Part shown: in pieces, positions 1 through 7,664 of the stretch
How positions within the stretch are numbered: the stretch's first letter is position 1
Layout of the letters: each line of letters opens with the position of its first letter
Source: Acidimicrobiia bacterium
Lineage (GTDB): Bacteria > Actinomycetota > Acidimicrobiia > Spongiisociales > SHLN01
DNA length: 9,064 bases
Direction: 5' to 3'
Assembly: GCA_013043085.1 (NCBI GenBank)
Contig: JABDOU010000002.1
Coordinates: forward strand, 1 to 9,064
Notes under the pieces: generated by a model
Databases searched by the model: none
What the model saw: the letters and a program-made list of their open reading frames with translations, nothing else
Told to the model about the DNA's origin: nothing
Translations under genes and position numbers: made by a program

Positions 1-576
1 ATTGCCCGAACGATGGCATCGGTTGCGTTTGCGGCCATCCTGGTATTTGGTGGGTATGCGCTCACGCCCCAGGGTCAGCAAACTGTTCTTTGGATGCAGC
101 AACGTGTTCAGAGCGTGTCAATCACCGACCATGCCGATGTATCGCTGGCAATTCGGGACGAAGAGGCCAAATACGCGCGAATCGCACAACAACAGATTCC
201 ACTCGGGGAATTGATCGGAGCGGGGGCCGGCGCAACCTACGCATATCCTCCGTTCGACGAGCCGGACCGTCATCAGGTTCACTACATGATTCCCAACATC
301 GATTTCAGGTCGGGTCTGATCGGCCTCGGCATATTTGTTCCGTTCATCGCGCTGTTGACGTGGCGGACGTTCCGGGCCCTGAAACATTCAGACGACGACA
401 TCGTCCTCCTCTGGGCGGCACTTGTCGTCGTCATGACGCTCATCGTGAGTACCACCGAGTACAAAATCATCGGTGATCCGATAGCGGGAATCGCCATCGG
501 ATTTGTCCTTCGCCAGCGTTCACAGCAACGCGCTCGGGGATCGGGAGAGTTGGCTGGATCGCGTCGCAGGGCCTAG
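1..576 (+). CDS. O-antigen polymerase/ligase-like membrane protein, C-terminal part (5' end outside window)
   Basis: The reading frame is open from base 1, so the first methionine at 13 is probably internal and the true start lies upstream. The visible 191 residues contain three clear hydrophobic stretches: one at the left edge (ASVAFAAILVFGGYA), one around GLIGLGIFVPFIALLTW, and one or two in VLLWAALVVVMTLIVS to GIAIGFVL. A polar loop of about 75 residues separates the first two. The pattern of a long extracytoplasmic loop followed by a polar stretch (HYMIPNIDFRSGLIGLG) entering a helix is typical of the end of Wzy polymerases and WaaL/O-antigen ligase-like proteins, where a His/Asn-rich segment precedes the GliG helix. 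In those families the protein polymerises or transfers polyprenol-linked glycan on the outer face of the membrane. The placement next to a flippase and PGT supports this role. The tail is basic (RQRSQQRARG), as expected for a cytoplasmic end. Polymerase or ligase cannot be told from this fragment. Confidence 0.62.
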   Translation: MARTMASVAFAAILVFGGYALTPQGQQTVLWMQQRVQSVSITDHADVSLAIRDEEAKYARIAQQQIPLGELIGAGAGATYAYPPFDEPDRHQVHYMIPNIDFRSGLIGLGIFVPFIALLTWRTFRALKHSDDDIVLLWAALVVVMTLIVSTTEYKIIGDPIAGIAIGFVLRQRSQQRARGSGELAGSRRRA

Positions 577-580
577 CGAA

Positions 581-1714
581 ATGAACATTCTTTTCGTGCA
601 ATGGCGGTATCTGCCGGACGTCCCCACGTATTGCGAACTCACACACGAGATAGCGAGCGCGCTCGTAGCAAATGGCCATGCGGTGACGGTGGTGACCGGT
701 TTTCCCGGCTATCAAAACGCCTACGACGGTCCAACTCCTCCAAGCCGTGAGTTGAAGGACGGGGTCGAGGTCTACCGTATCAAGCCGTGGTTTCCAGGAG
801 CAATTGGATTTGCTTTGGCCGCATCCTGGCAAATGATGCGGCACCGCTCAACGACTGACCTCGTCATGACTACGAGCGACCCTCCGGTCCTTGGACCCTG
901 GTTTGTCACGAACCTCGCCGGTCTCGGCATACCAGTCATTCAGATCCTCCAGGATGTGCACCCCGAGGCGGCCATCACTGTAGGTGCACTCAAGAATGGC
1001 GCTCTGGTCTCCCTGCTTCGCTCCATGGATCGGATGACGGCGCGTCGAGCTGCGGTAACCATCGTCCTGTCCGAGGATATGGCGGACACCTACCGTTCCA
1101 GTCGCGACCCAAAGGACCTGCGGGTCATCAACAATTTTCGTCTAAATACTCCAAGCACGCCTCCGCCCGACGAACTCATCGACCGATCGAAACGCAACGC
1201 CACGTTCGCGGGCAACATCGGTCGATTTCAGAACATCGATGCACTCCTCGATACCGCAGCCCTATTGCTTTCGGACGACGATATCGCAATCAATCTGGTA
1301 GGCCGCGGCTCAGAATATGATCGTGTTCAGAGGCGAATTGAAGCTGAGGGTCTTCACAATGTCCGTCTCATACCGGCGGTAAGCCGCGAAGAAGCCCAGT
1401 GGCTCATCGAACGGTCCGAGCTCGCCATAGTGAGTCTGGCGCCCGATGTCTACCGATCTTCATATCCTTCCAAAACGATGTCGTACATCGACGCTCATCG
1501 TCCGATCCTGGCAATAGTTGAAGAAGATTCGAGCCTGGCACGCGATATCGTCTCACATCAACTCGGAACAGTGAGCCGGCCGATCCCAGCAGAAATCGCT
1601 GAATCAATACGATTGCTTCTGGTTCAAGGAGCCCCTCTGGCGCAGTCTTCGGCGTTTCGGAAATCGGAGACCCTCAAATCATGGATCGACCTCATCGAAG
1701 AGTTCAATACATGA
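581..1714 (+). CDS. Glycosyltransferase family 4, WcaI-like
   Basis: The 377-residue GT-B glycosyltransferase probably adds a sugar from a nucleotide donor to a polyprenol-linked glycan on the cytoplasmic membrane face. The N-terminal domain starts MNILFVQWRYLPD and continues with E-L-T-x-E-I-A-x-x-L-x-x-x-G-H (about 19-33) and a VVTGFPGY strand end (37-44). TTSDPP lies at 97-102 and QDVHPEA at 124-130, both at positions conserved in the WcaI/WbuB group. The C-terminal donor-binding domain shows FAGNIGRFQNID (209-220), GRGSE (241-245) and the YPSK..SYIDAHRPIL segment (295-310), which is the diagnostic nucleotide-sugar region in this family. Start: ATG 581 gives a canonical N-terminus, while an in-frame ATG at 503 would add 26 atypical residues and overlap the upstream gene. 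The start follows the upstream stop by 4 nt with no good Shine-Dalgarno, and its own stop overlaps the next gene by ATGA. The donor sugar cannot be read from sequence. Confidence 0.88.
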   Translation: MNILFVQWRYLPDVPTYCELTHEIASALVANGHAVTVVTGFPGYQNAYDGPTPPSRELKDGVEVYRIKPWFPGAIGFALAASWQMMRHRSTTDLVMTTSDPPVLGPWFVTNLAGLGIPVIQILQDVHPEAAITVGALKNGALVSLLRSMDRMTARRAAVTIVLSEDMADTYRSSRDPKDLRVINNFRLNTPSTPPPDELIDRSKRNATFAGNIGRFQNIDALLDTAALLLSDDDIAINLVGRGSEYDRVQRRIEAEGLHNVRLIPAVSREEAQWLIERSELAIVSLAPDVYRSSYPSKTMSYIDAHRPILAIVEEDSSLARDIVSHQLGTVSRPIPAEIAESIRLLLVQGAPLAQSSAFRKSETLKSWIDLIEEFNT

Positions 1715-2310
1715 TCGTCGTCGAGGAAGCTCATGAGCGTGACGTGCCGAGCATCGTTTCACTGCATGCTGAAGCATTCCCCGACTCGTTCCTCACGTCA
1801 CTCGGAGGCCTGTTTCTCGATTGGTACTACCGGTCCATTGTCTCCAGTCCCAACGGAATCTGTTTAGTGGCGATTGACGGTGGCATTCCTATTGGATTCG
1901 TTGCAGGCCGGATCGAACCGGGCGGAAACACTGGATTCGCCGGACTCACAAAACTCGTGCCTTTCGCAGCACGCCTTGCCGTTTCCCACCCGATTCGATT
2001 GGCACAGTTGGGCAGGCGGTTCCTCTGGCAACGCAGGGAAGCTGAAACGCTCGTTGAGGCTGATTCTGAGCTCACGTCTATTGGCTCGTCACCCCAACGG
2101 CGGGGTGAGGGTATCGGGCGCAAACTGGTAAAGGCATTCGCATCATCGGTCGAACATGCAGGCAAGAGGACCATCTCATTGACGACCGACTTCGACCAAA
2201 ACGACGAAGTTCGCTCGTTTTACGAATCGCTCGGATTTGTCGTGGCCACCCGATTTGATCGAGATCGCACAATGGTGCAGTACATCGCAGCCATCGACCA
2301 GATACTCTGA
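1711..2310 (+). CDS. GNAT-family N-acetyltransferase of the glycan locus
   Basis: This 199-residue protein is a GNAT-fold acetyltransferase. Acetyl-CoA motif A is visible as QRRGEGIGRKLV (129-140), matching Q/R-x-x-G-x-G/A. The C-terminal motif B region is N-D-E-V-R-S-F-Y-E-S-L-G-F (164-176), with Tyr171 at the position often used as general acid. The N-terminal HAEAFPDSFLTSLGGLFL stretch (19-36) resembles a GNAT subgroup found in polysaccharide clusters. ATG 1711 was chosen because it overlaps the upstream stop (ATGA) and gives a normal GNAT N-terminus. An in-frame ATG at 1681 would add ten residues that reuse the glycosyltransferase coding region. The gene lies directly before a DegT sugar aminotransferase. 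By analogy with WecD (dTDP-4-amino-4,6-dideoxygalactose acetyltransferase) and PseH, both GNATs, it may acetylate the amine made by that neighbour. The substrate is inferred from context; GNATs also modify proteins and small molecules. Confidence 0.82.
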   Translation: MIVVEEAHERDVPSIVSLHAEAFPDSFLTSLGGLFLDWYYRSIVSSPNGICLVAIDGGIPIGFVAGRIEPGGNTGFAGLTKLVPFAARLAVSHPIRLAQLGRRFLWQRREAETLVEADSELTSIGSSPQRRGEGIGRKLVKAFASSVEHAGKRTISLTTDFDQNDEVRSFYESLGFVVATRFDRDRTMVQYIAAIDQIL

Positions 2311-2315
2311 TTCGC

Positions 2316-3461
2316 ATGCCCGTCCCCTATCACCGTCCATCGATCACCAACGCCGAGACAGAGGCAGTCCAAAAAGTCCTCGAGTCGGGTTGGCTGACGA
2401 CGGGCAAAGTGACGGCAGAGTTTGAAGGAGAGATAGCCGCCCGGGTCGGCTCCAGGTACGCAGTTGCCGTGAACTCTGCTACTGCTGCTCTACACATTGC
2501 TCTAGCTTCACTCGATCTCGGTCCCGGCGATGAGGTCATAGTTCCAACTCACACCTTTGCCGCAACGTCTGAGGTCGTCATCTACACCGGCGCTACGCCG
2601 GTCCTGGTGGATGTCGAGAGAGACAATTTGAACATGGATCCCGCCGGGGTCGAAGCTGCTCTGACGCCCCGAACCAAAGCGATGATGCCGGTGCACTTCA
2701 CGGGACAGGCGGCCGACATGGATGCCCTCATCGCGATTGCAGGCGACATTCCAATCGTGGAGGATGCGGCCCACGCTCTACCGACGACGTATAAAGGACA
2801 GATGGTTGGCTCGATCGGTCTAGCTACCGCGTTCTCTTTCTATGCGAACAAGACCATCACAACGGGAGAAGGTGGGATGTTGACAACCGATGATCCCAAC
2901 ATTGAAGACCGCGCCAGACGGTTGAGTCTCCACGGGCTGTCTCGAGCGGCCTGGTCGCGATTCGAGAGCGGATCGACGTGGGAATATGACATCGTCGAGG
3001 CCGGCTTCAAATACAACTTGACCGATGTTGCTTCCGCGATGGGATTGGCTCAGCTCCAGCGACTCGATGAGCTCGCAACTCGTCGCCGAGAGATCGCTCT
3101 AACGTACAACGAAGCGTTTTCGGGCCTGGCTGAGATCGACCCCCTGGTAGTGCCACGCCACGACGACTCCGCTTGGCATCTCTACATCATCCGGCTTCGA
3201 CTCGAACATCTCACTATCGACCGGAATACATTCATCGCCCGCTTGGCGGACCGGGGCATCGGTACCAGCGTTCACTACAAGCCGCTTCACCTGCATCCGT
3301 ACTACACAACTCGATTTGGCTTCGATCGCTCCGATTTTCCCGTGTCATCCGATCAATTTGATCGGATCATCAGCCTCCCGATATTCCCGGGGATGACTCA
3401 CGGTGATGTCACAGAAGTGATAGAGGGCGTGGCAGATATTGTCCGGAGCTCGCGGCGTTGA
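2316..3461 (+). CDS. DegT/DnrJ/EryC1-family PLP-dependent sugar aminotransferase
   Basis: This 381-residue enzyme probably transfers an amino group, usually from glutamate, to C4 of a 4-keto NDP-sugar in the cytoplasm. The family pattern is complete. WLTTGKVTAEFE occurs near residue 26-37 and NSATAALHIAL at 53-63. Asp150 in VEDAAHA (148-154) should contact the pyridine nitrogen of PLP. The PLP lysine is Lys179 in FYANKTITTGEGG. The segment HGLSRAAW...WEYDIVEAGFKYN (206-234) is characteristic of the ArnB/PglE/PseC group, and VHYKPLHLHPYY near residue 320 completes the active site. The length is normal. The start lies 5 nt after the GNAT stop without an evident ribosome binding site, and the stop overlaps the next start (TTGA). 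Together with the PglF-like dehydratase at 5287-7605 it fits synthesis of a 4-amino-4,6-dideoxy sugar, as in bacillosamine formation. Family membership is certain; the exact sugar is inferred. Confidence 0.93.
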   Translation: MPVPYHRPSITNAETEAVQKVLESGWLTTGKVTAEFEGEIAARVGSRYAVAVNSATAALHIALASLDLGPGDEVIVPTHTFAATSEVVIYTGATPVLVDVERDNLNMDPAGVEAALTPRTKAMMPVHFTGQAADMDALIAIAGDIPIVEDAAHALPTTYKGQMVGSIGLATAFSFYANKTITTGEGGMLTTDDPNIEDRARRLSLHGLSRAAWSRFESGSTWEYDIVEAGFKYNLTDVASAMGLAQLQRLDELATRRREIALTYNEAFSGLAEIDPLVVPRHDDSAWHLYIIRLRLEHLTIDRNTFIARLADRGIGTSVHYKPLHLHPYYTTRFGFDRSDFPVSSDQFDRIISLPIFPGMTHGDVTEVIEGVADIVRSSRR

Positions 3462-4045
3462 TCCGAGCGTTCGACCTCGTCGTTTCAGCCGCCATGTTGA
3501 CACTCATGGCGCCAGTCATCGGACTGGCCGCACTCGCCGTGTATCTCGAAACCGGTGGCCCGGTGCTCTATCGGGCGTTGCGAGTTGGAAAAGACGGAGT
3601 CGACTTCGAGATGCTGAAGCTACGCACCATGAGAACAGGCTCGGACGGGCTTTCGATAACAGCTTCAGGTGATCCACGCGTCACGCGCATCGGCTCCATA
3701 TTGCGGCACACGAAGATCGATGAACTCCCCCAGTTGATCAATGTTCTGAGAGGCGAGATGAGTCTCGTCGGGCCGAGGCCGGAGGTGAGGCGATACGTAG
3801 ATATGTTCCCGAGCGAGTTCTCAAGAATCCATTCTGTATTGCCCGGGATTACAGGCGTCGGTTCGCTCGCCTACCGGAACGAATCAGAGATTTTGGGACG
3901 ATATGAACAGCCAGAAGAGGCGTACGTAACCGAAATACTTCCAGACAAACTCGCCCTCGAGACCCGATACGTCGAAAGACGATCTCTGTTCACCAATCTC
4001 GAGCTGATCGCAAGAACCCTCAAGTCCGTGATCTCCGGGTCTTGA
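3458..4045 (+). CDS. Monotopic phosphoglycosyl transferase (bacterial sugar transferase, PglC/WcaJ catalytic-domain type)
   Basis: This 195-residue enzyme probably moves a sugar-1-phosphate from an NDP-sugar to polyprenyl phosphate, the first membrane step of glycan assembly. One hydrophobic N-terminal segment (about 5-30) includes Ala-Pro at 18-19 where monotopic PGTs have the helix-breaking Ser/Ala-Pro of the re-entrant helix. The catalytic dyad is Asp88-Glu89 in KIDELPQL. It is followed by LRGEMSLVGPRPE (97-109) and then PGITGVGSLAYRNE, which matches the short PglC-like class and differs from WcaJ-type proteins with PGxTGxWQV. The length equals a bare catalytic core with no extra membrane domain. 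The start is TTG at 3458, overlapping the aminotransferase stop by 4 nt. No ATG lies near the conserved start, so translational coupling is likely. The substrate is plausibly the aminosugar made by its neighbours. The fusion protein at 5287-7605 carries a second PGT domain. Confidence 0.92.
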   Translation: MIRAFDLVVSAAMLTLMAPVIGLAALAVYLETGGPVLYRALRVGKDGVDFEMLKLRTMRTGSDGLSITASGDPRVTRIGSILRHTKIDELPQLINVLRGEMSLVGPRPEVRRYVDMFPSEFSRIHSVLPGITGVGSLAYRNESEILGRYEQPEEAYVTEILPDKLALETRYVERRSLFTNLELIARTLKSVISGS

Positions 4046-4055
4046 CGGCGATGAA

Positions 4056-5285
4056 ATGGTGATTCCGGGCCTCCGCAAGCAAGCGAGTTGGGCGATGGCG
4101 GACCAGGGGATGTCAAGCCTCACCAATTTCGCTCTGACAATCGTCGTGTTGCGCACGATGCCCCTTCCAGAATTTGGAGTGTTCTCCCTGGTATATGCGC
4201 TCTATCAGCTGACGCTTTCAGCAGGTAGGGCATTGGTTGGCCAGCCTCTCGCCATCCGCTTTTCCGCCTCGCCGGCCGAAACCCGAGATCCAGAAACCAA
4301 AGATGCACTGGGAGCAGCTCTCGTCGTCGGATTCGCTGCTGCTATCCCCATCGCCATCGCTGCTCAGGTGACGTCCGGACCGCTGTCGAGAGGACTCATC
4401 GCTGTGGCGATCTCGCTTCCGTTGTTGTTGGTGCAGGATGCATGGCGGTTCGGGCTTTTTGCTGCAGGCCATCCCCAGCGAGCATTTGTGATCGATCTCA
4501 TTTGGGGCGTCGGTCAGGTGCTCAGCGTCGTGATCATCCTCCTCGGCCCAGGTCCGTCTTTGTTTCTGTACCTGCTCGGCTGGGGATTGAGTGGTGCGAT
4601 CTCGGTCGCGATCCCTGCTATCGCCACCCGAACGGCTCTCAAACCGATTCGGGGCATCGCGTGGCTGAGATCGAACCAGGATCTCGGAATCCGATATGTA
4701 GCCGAGAGCGCGTTGCTCAACGGCGCAGAGCAGGCCGTCCGAGTGCTGATCGGAATCGTTGCCGGGCTCGAGATCCTTGGCGCCCTCAACGGAACGCGAA
4801 CCATCTTTGGGCTGATCACGGTACTGATTCTCGGAGCCGAGGTGTTTGGGATCACCGAAGGAACCCGCATTCTTGAACGAAATCCGGGCCGACATCAGAG
4901 GTTTACCTCGGGTTTGGCGGTTGTTCTCACTATCGCGCCACTGATGGTCGCGGCCGTTCTTGCCCTTGTTCCGCAAAGTCTCGGTGTTTCGGCTGTCGGA
5001 GACAGTTGGACAGAGATTCGACGGCTGGTTTGGCCAGTCGGAATTCTCGTTGCGGCCCAGGGTTTTACGTCCGCTTACCGAATCGGACTGAGATCACTCG
5101 CCGATGCCCGATCAAGCCTGAAGGCACAGACATTTTCAGCGCCAATTGTGCTCGGCTTGGGCGTGGTAGGTGCGTATATCGGAACGGCGCAGGCGGCTGC
5201 GATAGGACTGGCGGCGGGCAACATATTCAGTGCCGCGCTCTTCCGTCAATACTTCGTGACGGCGCGTAAGCGCAGTCGACAATGA
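4056..5285 (+). CDS. Wzx-like polysaccharide flippase (MOP superfamily)
   Basis: This 409-residue, strongly hydrophobic protein has about 12 predicted membrane segments by eye, spread over its whole length. Examples are FGVFSLVYALYQLTL, LGAALVVGFAAAIPIAIAA, GLIAVAISLPLLLV and IVLGLGVVGAYIGTAQAAA. The N-terminal layout, with an amphipathic start, then A-D-Q-G-x-S-S-L-T-N-F-A-L-T, then a P-x-x-E-F-G-x-F turn near residue 37-43, is that of Wzx/MVF-type lipid-linked oligosaccharide flippases. These move polyprenol-PP-glycans from the inner to the outer membrane leaflet. The start is ATG 4056, 10 nt after the PGT stop, with no clear Shine-Dalgarno; GTG 4059 is a minor alternative. It is the last gene of the + strand operon. 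Its stop (5283-5285) is one base from the stop of the convergent fusion gene. Sequence identity within this superfamily is low, so the transported glycan cannot be predicted. Confidence 0.85.
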   Translation: MVIPGLRKQASWAMADQGMSSLTNFALTIVVLRTMPLPEFGVFSLVYALYQLTLSAGRALVGQPLAIRFSASPAETRDPETKDALGAALVVGFAAAIPIAIAAQVTSGPLSRGLIAVAISLPLLLVQDAWRFGLFAAGHPQRAFVIDLIWGVGQVLSVVIILLGPGPSLFLYLLGWGLSGAISVAIPAIATRTALKPIRGIAWLRSNQDLGIRYVAESALLNGAEQAVRVLIGIVAGLEILGALNGTRTIFGLITVLILGAEVFGITEGTRILERNPGRHQRFTSGLAVVLTIAPLMVAAVLALVPQSLGVSAVGDSWTEIRRLVWPVGILVAAQGFTSAYRIGLRSLADARSSLKAQTFSAPIVLGLGVVGAYIGTAQAAAIGLAAGNIFSAALFRQYFVTARKRSRQ

Positions 5286-5286
5286 C

Positions 5287-7605
5287 TCAAGCCTGATCTA
5301 CGAGACCGTACTCCGTCATGGCTACTTCGATATTCTCCGGATCGAGAGAATCGACAGCAAACCGATCGATCAAATCGTGCGGCTTGTCCTTGAGTATTTC
5401 GGCGGGTCCACTCAGCACCTCGGTGAGTTTCTCACCTGGTCGAAGGCCGGTGTACGTTATCTGAGGTTCGGTACCGGGGCGAAGCTGAACCCAAAGCCGT
5501 CGTGCCAGGTCAACTACTTTGACCGGCTCACCCATATCGAGCACCAGTACATCACCTTTGCCGCCAATGGCGCCCGCCTGGACGACCAACTGGCAGGACT
5601 CTTCAATGGTCATGAAATAGCGCATGACTTCGGCATCTGTCACGGTCACCGGGCCACCGGCCTCAATCTGTCGTCGAAAGGTAGGAACGACCGAGCCCTT
5701 CGAACCGAGAACGTTTCCGAATCGCACCGAGATAAACATTCCCGGTTCACGCTCGGCAAAGTGTGCGGTCAAACGCTCGGCGATCCGTTTCGTGATTCCC
5801 AGGACGTTGACAGGATCTGCGGCCTTATCAGTTGAGACATTGACGAACTGCGACACTCCGACGGCTGCCGCTGCGTGTAAAACGTTCAGAGTCCCGTAGA
5901 CATTGTTTTGAACTCCCTCATCCGGATATGCCTCAAGAAAGCTGACATGTTTGTGCGCAGCTGTGTGGAATACCACGTCCGGTCGGGATTCCGAAAAGAT
6001 CTGCATTATTCGGCTCTGATCACGGATGTCACCGAGGACGAAACTCGGGTCCTGCAAGAGCCCGACGCCATCGAGTGTCAACTGAAGAGCCTGAAGCGCG
6101 TTTTCATCGTGATCCAACTTGATGAGTTCAGCAGGCTGGAATCCCGCAAGAACCTCACACAGGACGGAGCCGATCGAACCGCCGGCGCCTGTTACGAGAA
6201 CCCTCTTCCCGGTGATGTAGCCGGAGATGGCTTCCAGATCGAGATTGATTTCATCCCGGGCGAGAAAATCCGACAAACTGATTTGGCGTAGTTCTGGGCT
6301 GACGCCGTCGATCATTTCTGCCGCGTCGGGGAGGATACGAACGTCGAGGCCGATAGCTTGAGCCGCGTCTGCGACCTTGCTTCTGGTGCCGGAGTCCAAT
6401 CCAGGCACCGAGATCAACAGAGCCTCGGCCGCGTACCGGCGCGTCGCTGCCTCGAGTCCGGCGAGACCGCCAACGACGGGAAGTCCCATCCTCCGCTGTC
6501 GATGCAGAATCTCATCTTCGTCGAGAAATGCCACAGGCAGCCATTCGTTCGATTCCCCACGCCGCAGCGCGCGGACTGTTTCGAAGCTGAGCTCGTTCGC
6601 ACCGAAGATCAGGAGTCGTTTCGAACCGGTCTGTCCGCGTTGGAAATCGATGTCAGCTCGCGTGAAAAACCTGATGCCGTAGCCCGCGACGAGCTGATAA
6701 GCGCCGGCTGCGAGAAGCGCGCTCCTGGGAATGCCACGGACAAGAGGAAATAGGGTGAACAACAGCAAGAGCGTGGCCGTGGTGGCACCAGAAGTGAATG
6801 CGAGCCTTCCAGCGTCTTCGCGAGACCCGGGGCGATGCAGTCCGCTATATACCCCCGTGAAGTAGCTCCAACCGATGTGAAGCAAACCGGCACCAATGGA
6901 TGTCGCTATTGCACCTATGAGCGAGATCTGCGGCCAAACAAACGTGGGCCGAGCGTAGACCGCAAACATGATGGCCGCAGCCCAGGCAATGACATCGAAC
7001 GGGATCATTCTTCGCAGGGTCTTGTGCGTCAGCTCCCGCTCTCTGTCGTCGCCTTCGTGATATCGCATAACGGCGAACACGGACGAGAGAAGGATCTTGA
7101 TGTCTCCCCAGAATGAGATCTGGTCGAGGTACTGCACGTCGATATGCGTGTTGTATTCCAGAATCCGCCCGTCGCCCCTCGACTCAACCTGCCAGATTCC
7201 CGTCACTCCCGGCTTCACTGTGTGACGCTGTTGCTGCCACTCCTCTAGCTCAGCCGCAGCTTCGGGGCTCAGCGGCCTGGGGCCGACGAGACTCATCGAG
7301 CCAAAGACGACATTCCAAAACTGAGGAAACTCATCGAGACTCCACTCACGTAAAAGGGTGCCGAGCCGTCGGCGACGCCCACGCTCGGCAAGATCGCTGT
7401 CCAAGGTACGAAGCTTGTACAACATGAAATGCTCGTTGTTCCTGCCGACAGACTCAATGCGCTGAATCGGCCACGAGCGAAAGGCGATGAAGCTGACCGC
7501 CATCAAGGCCAGCAGAACGGGCGACGTAACGAGAGCGAGAGCGATTCCGACCACGCGATCGAACATCGGCTTGCCGAAGCGCTCGTAGAACATCACAAAT
7601 CGCAC
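5287..7605 (-). CDS. Fusion of monotopic phosphoglycosyl transferase with PglF/WbpM-type NDP-sugar 4,6-dehydratase
   Basis: This 772-residue protein joins two glycan-initiation activities. Residues 1-195 form a sugar transferase domain. It has a re-entrant membrane helix with Ser28-Pro29, the dyad Asp91-Glu92 in SLDEFPQFWNV, GSMSLVGPRP (102-111) and PGVTGIWQV (132-140). Four hydrophobic segments follow (about 203-218, 226-250, 268-288, 293-312), as in PglF/WbpM. A first Rossmann domain lies at about 329-430. The catalytic SDR domain shows TGAGGSIG (472-479), HTAAHKHVSFLE (547-558), STDKA (591-595), LGITKR (602-607), RFGNVLGSKGSVVP (628-641) and GLRPGEKLTE (720-729). In this family it converts a UDP-HexNAc, typically UDP-GlcNAc, to the 4-keto-6-deoxy sugar. 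The catalytic Tyr of ordinary SDRs, Met in WbpM, is Leu602 here. The start is GTG 7605 or possibly ATG 7593, which would remove four residues; no ribosome binding site decides. The gene lies opposite the rest of the locus and may be regulated separately. Domain identities are firm; the substrate is inferred. Confidence 0.94.
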   Translation of the reverse strand: MRFVMFYERFGKPMFDRVVGIALALVTSPVLLALMAVSFIAFRSWPIQRIESVGRNNEHFMLYKLRTLDSDLAERGRRRRLGTLLREWSLDEFPQFWNVVFGSMSLVGPRPLSPEAAAELEEWQQQRHTVKPGVTGIWQVESRGDGRILEYNTHIDVQYLDQISFWGDIKILLSSVFAVMRYHEGDDRERELTHKTLRRMIPFDVIAWAAAIMFAVYARPTFVWPQISLIGAIATSIGAGLLHIGWSYFTGVYSGLHRPGSREDAGRLAFTSGATTATLLLLFTLFPLVRGIPRSALLAAGAYQLVAGYGIRFFTRADIDFQRGQTGSKRLLIFGANELSFETVRALRRGESNEWLPVAFLDEDEILHRQRRMGLPVVGGLAGLEAATRRYAAEALLISVPGLDSGTRSKVADAAQAIGLDVRILPDAAEMIDGVSPELRQISLSDFLARDEINLDLEAISGYITGKRVLVTGAGGSIGSVLCEVLAGFQPAELIKLDHDENALQALQLTLDGVGLLQDPSFVLGDIRDQSRIMQIFSESRPDVVFHTAAHKHVSFLEAYPDEGVQNNVYGTLNVLHAAAAVGVSQFVNVSTDKAADPVNVLGITKRIAERLTAHFAEREPGMFISVRFGNVLGSKGSVVPTFRRQIEAGGPVTVTDAEVMRYFMTIEESCQLVVQAGAIGGKGDVLVLDMGEPVKVVDLARRLWVQLRPGTEPQITYTGLRPGEKLTEVLSGPAEILKDKPHDLIDRFAVDSLDPENIEVAMTEYGLVDQA

Positions 7606-7664
7606 CGTCGATGATCGTCTCGCTCTATACCTACCCCGCCAACCATGACCGGTCCTTCTTTGTC

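Noticed and set aside
503..580. Upstream start for the GT4 gene
   Set aside because: It would add 26 residues unlike any GT4 N-terminus and overlap the upstream gene by 74 bp; ATG 581 matches the family start.
1681..1710. Upstream start for the GNAT gene
   Set aside because: The extra ten residues lie within the glycosyltransferase frame; the ATGA overlap at 1711 is the more usual arrangement.
4218..4976. 252-codon minus-strand ORF
   Set aside because: It lies entirely antisense to the well-supported flippase, has a polar low-complexity translation rich in Asp, Arg and Ser, and no recognisable motif.
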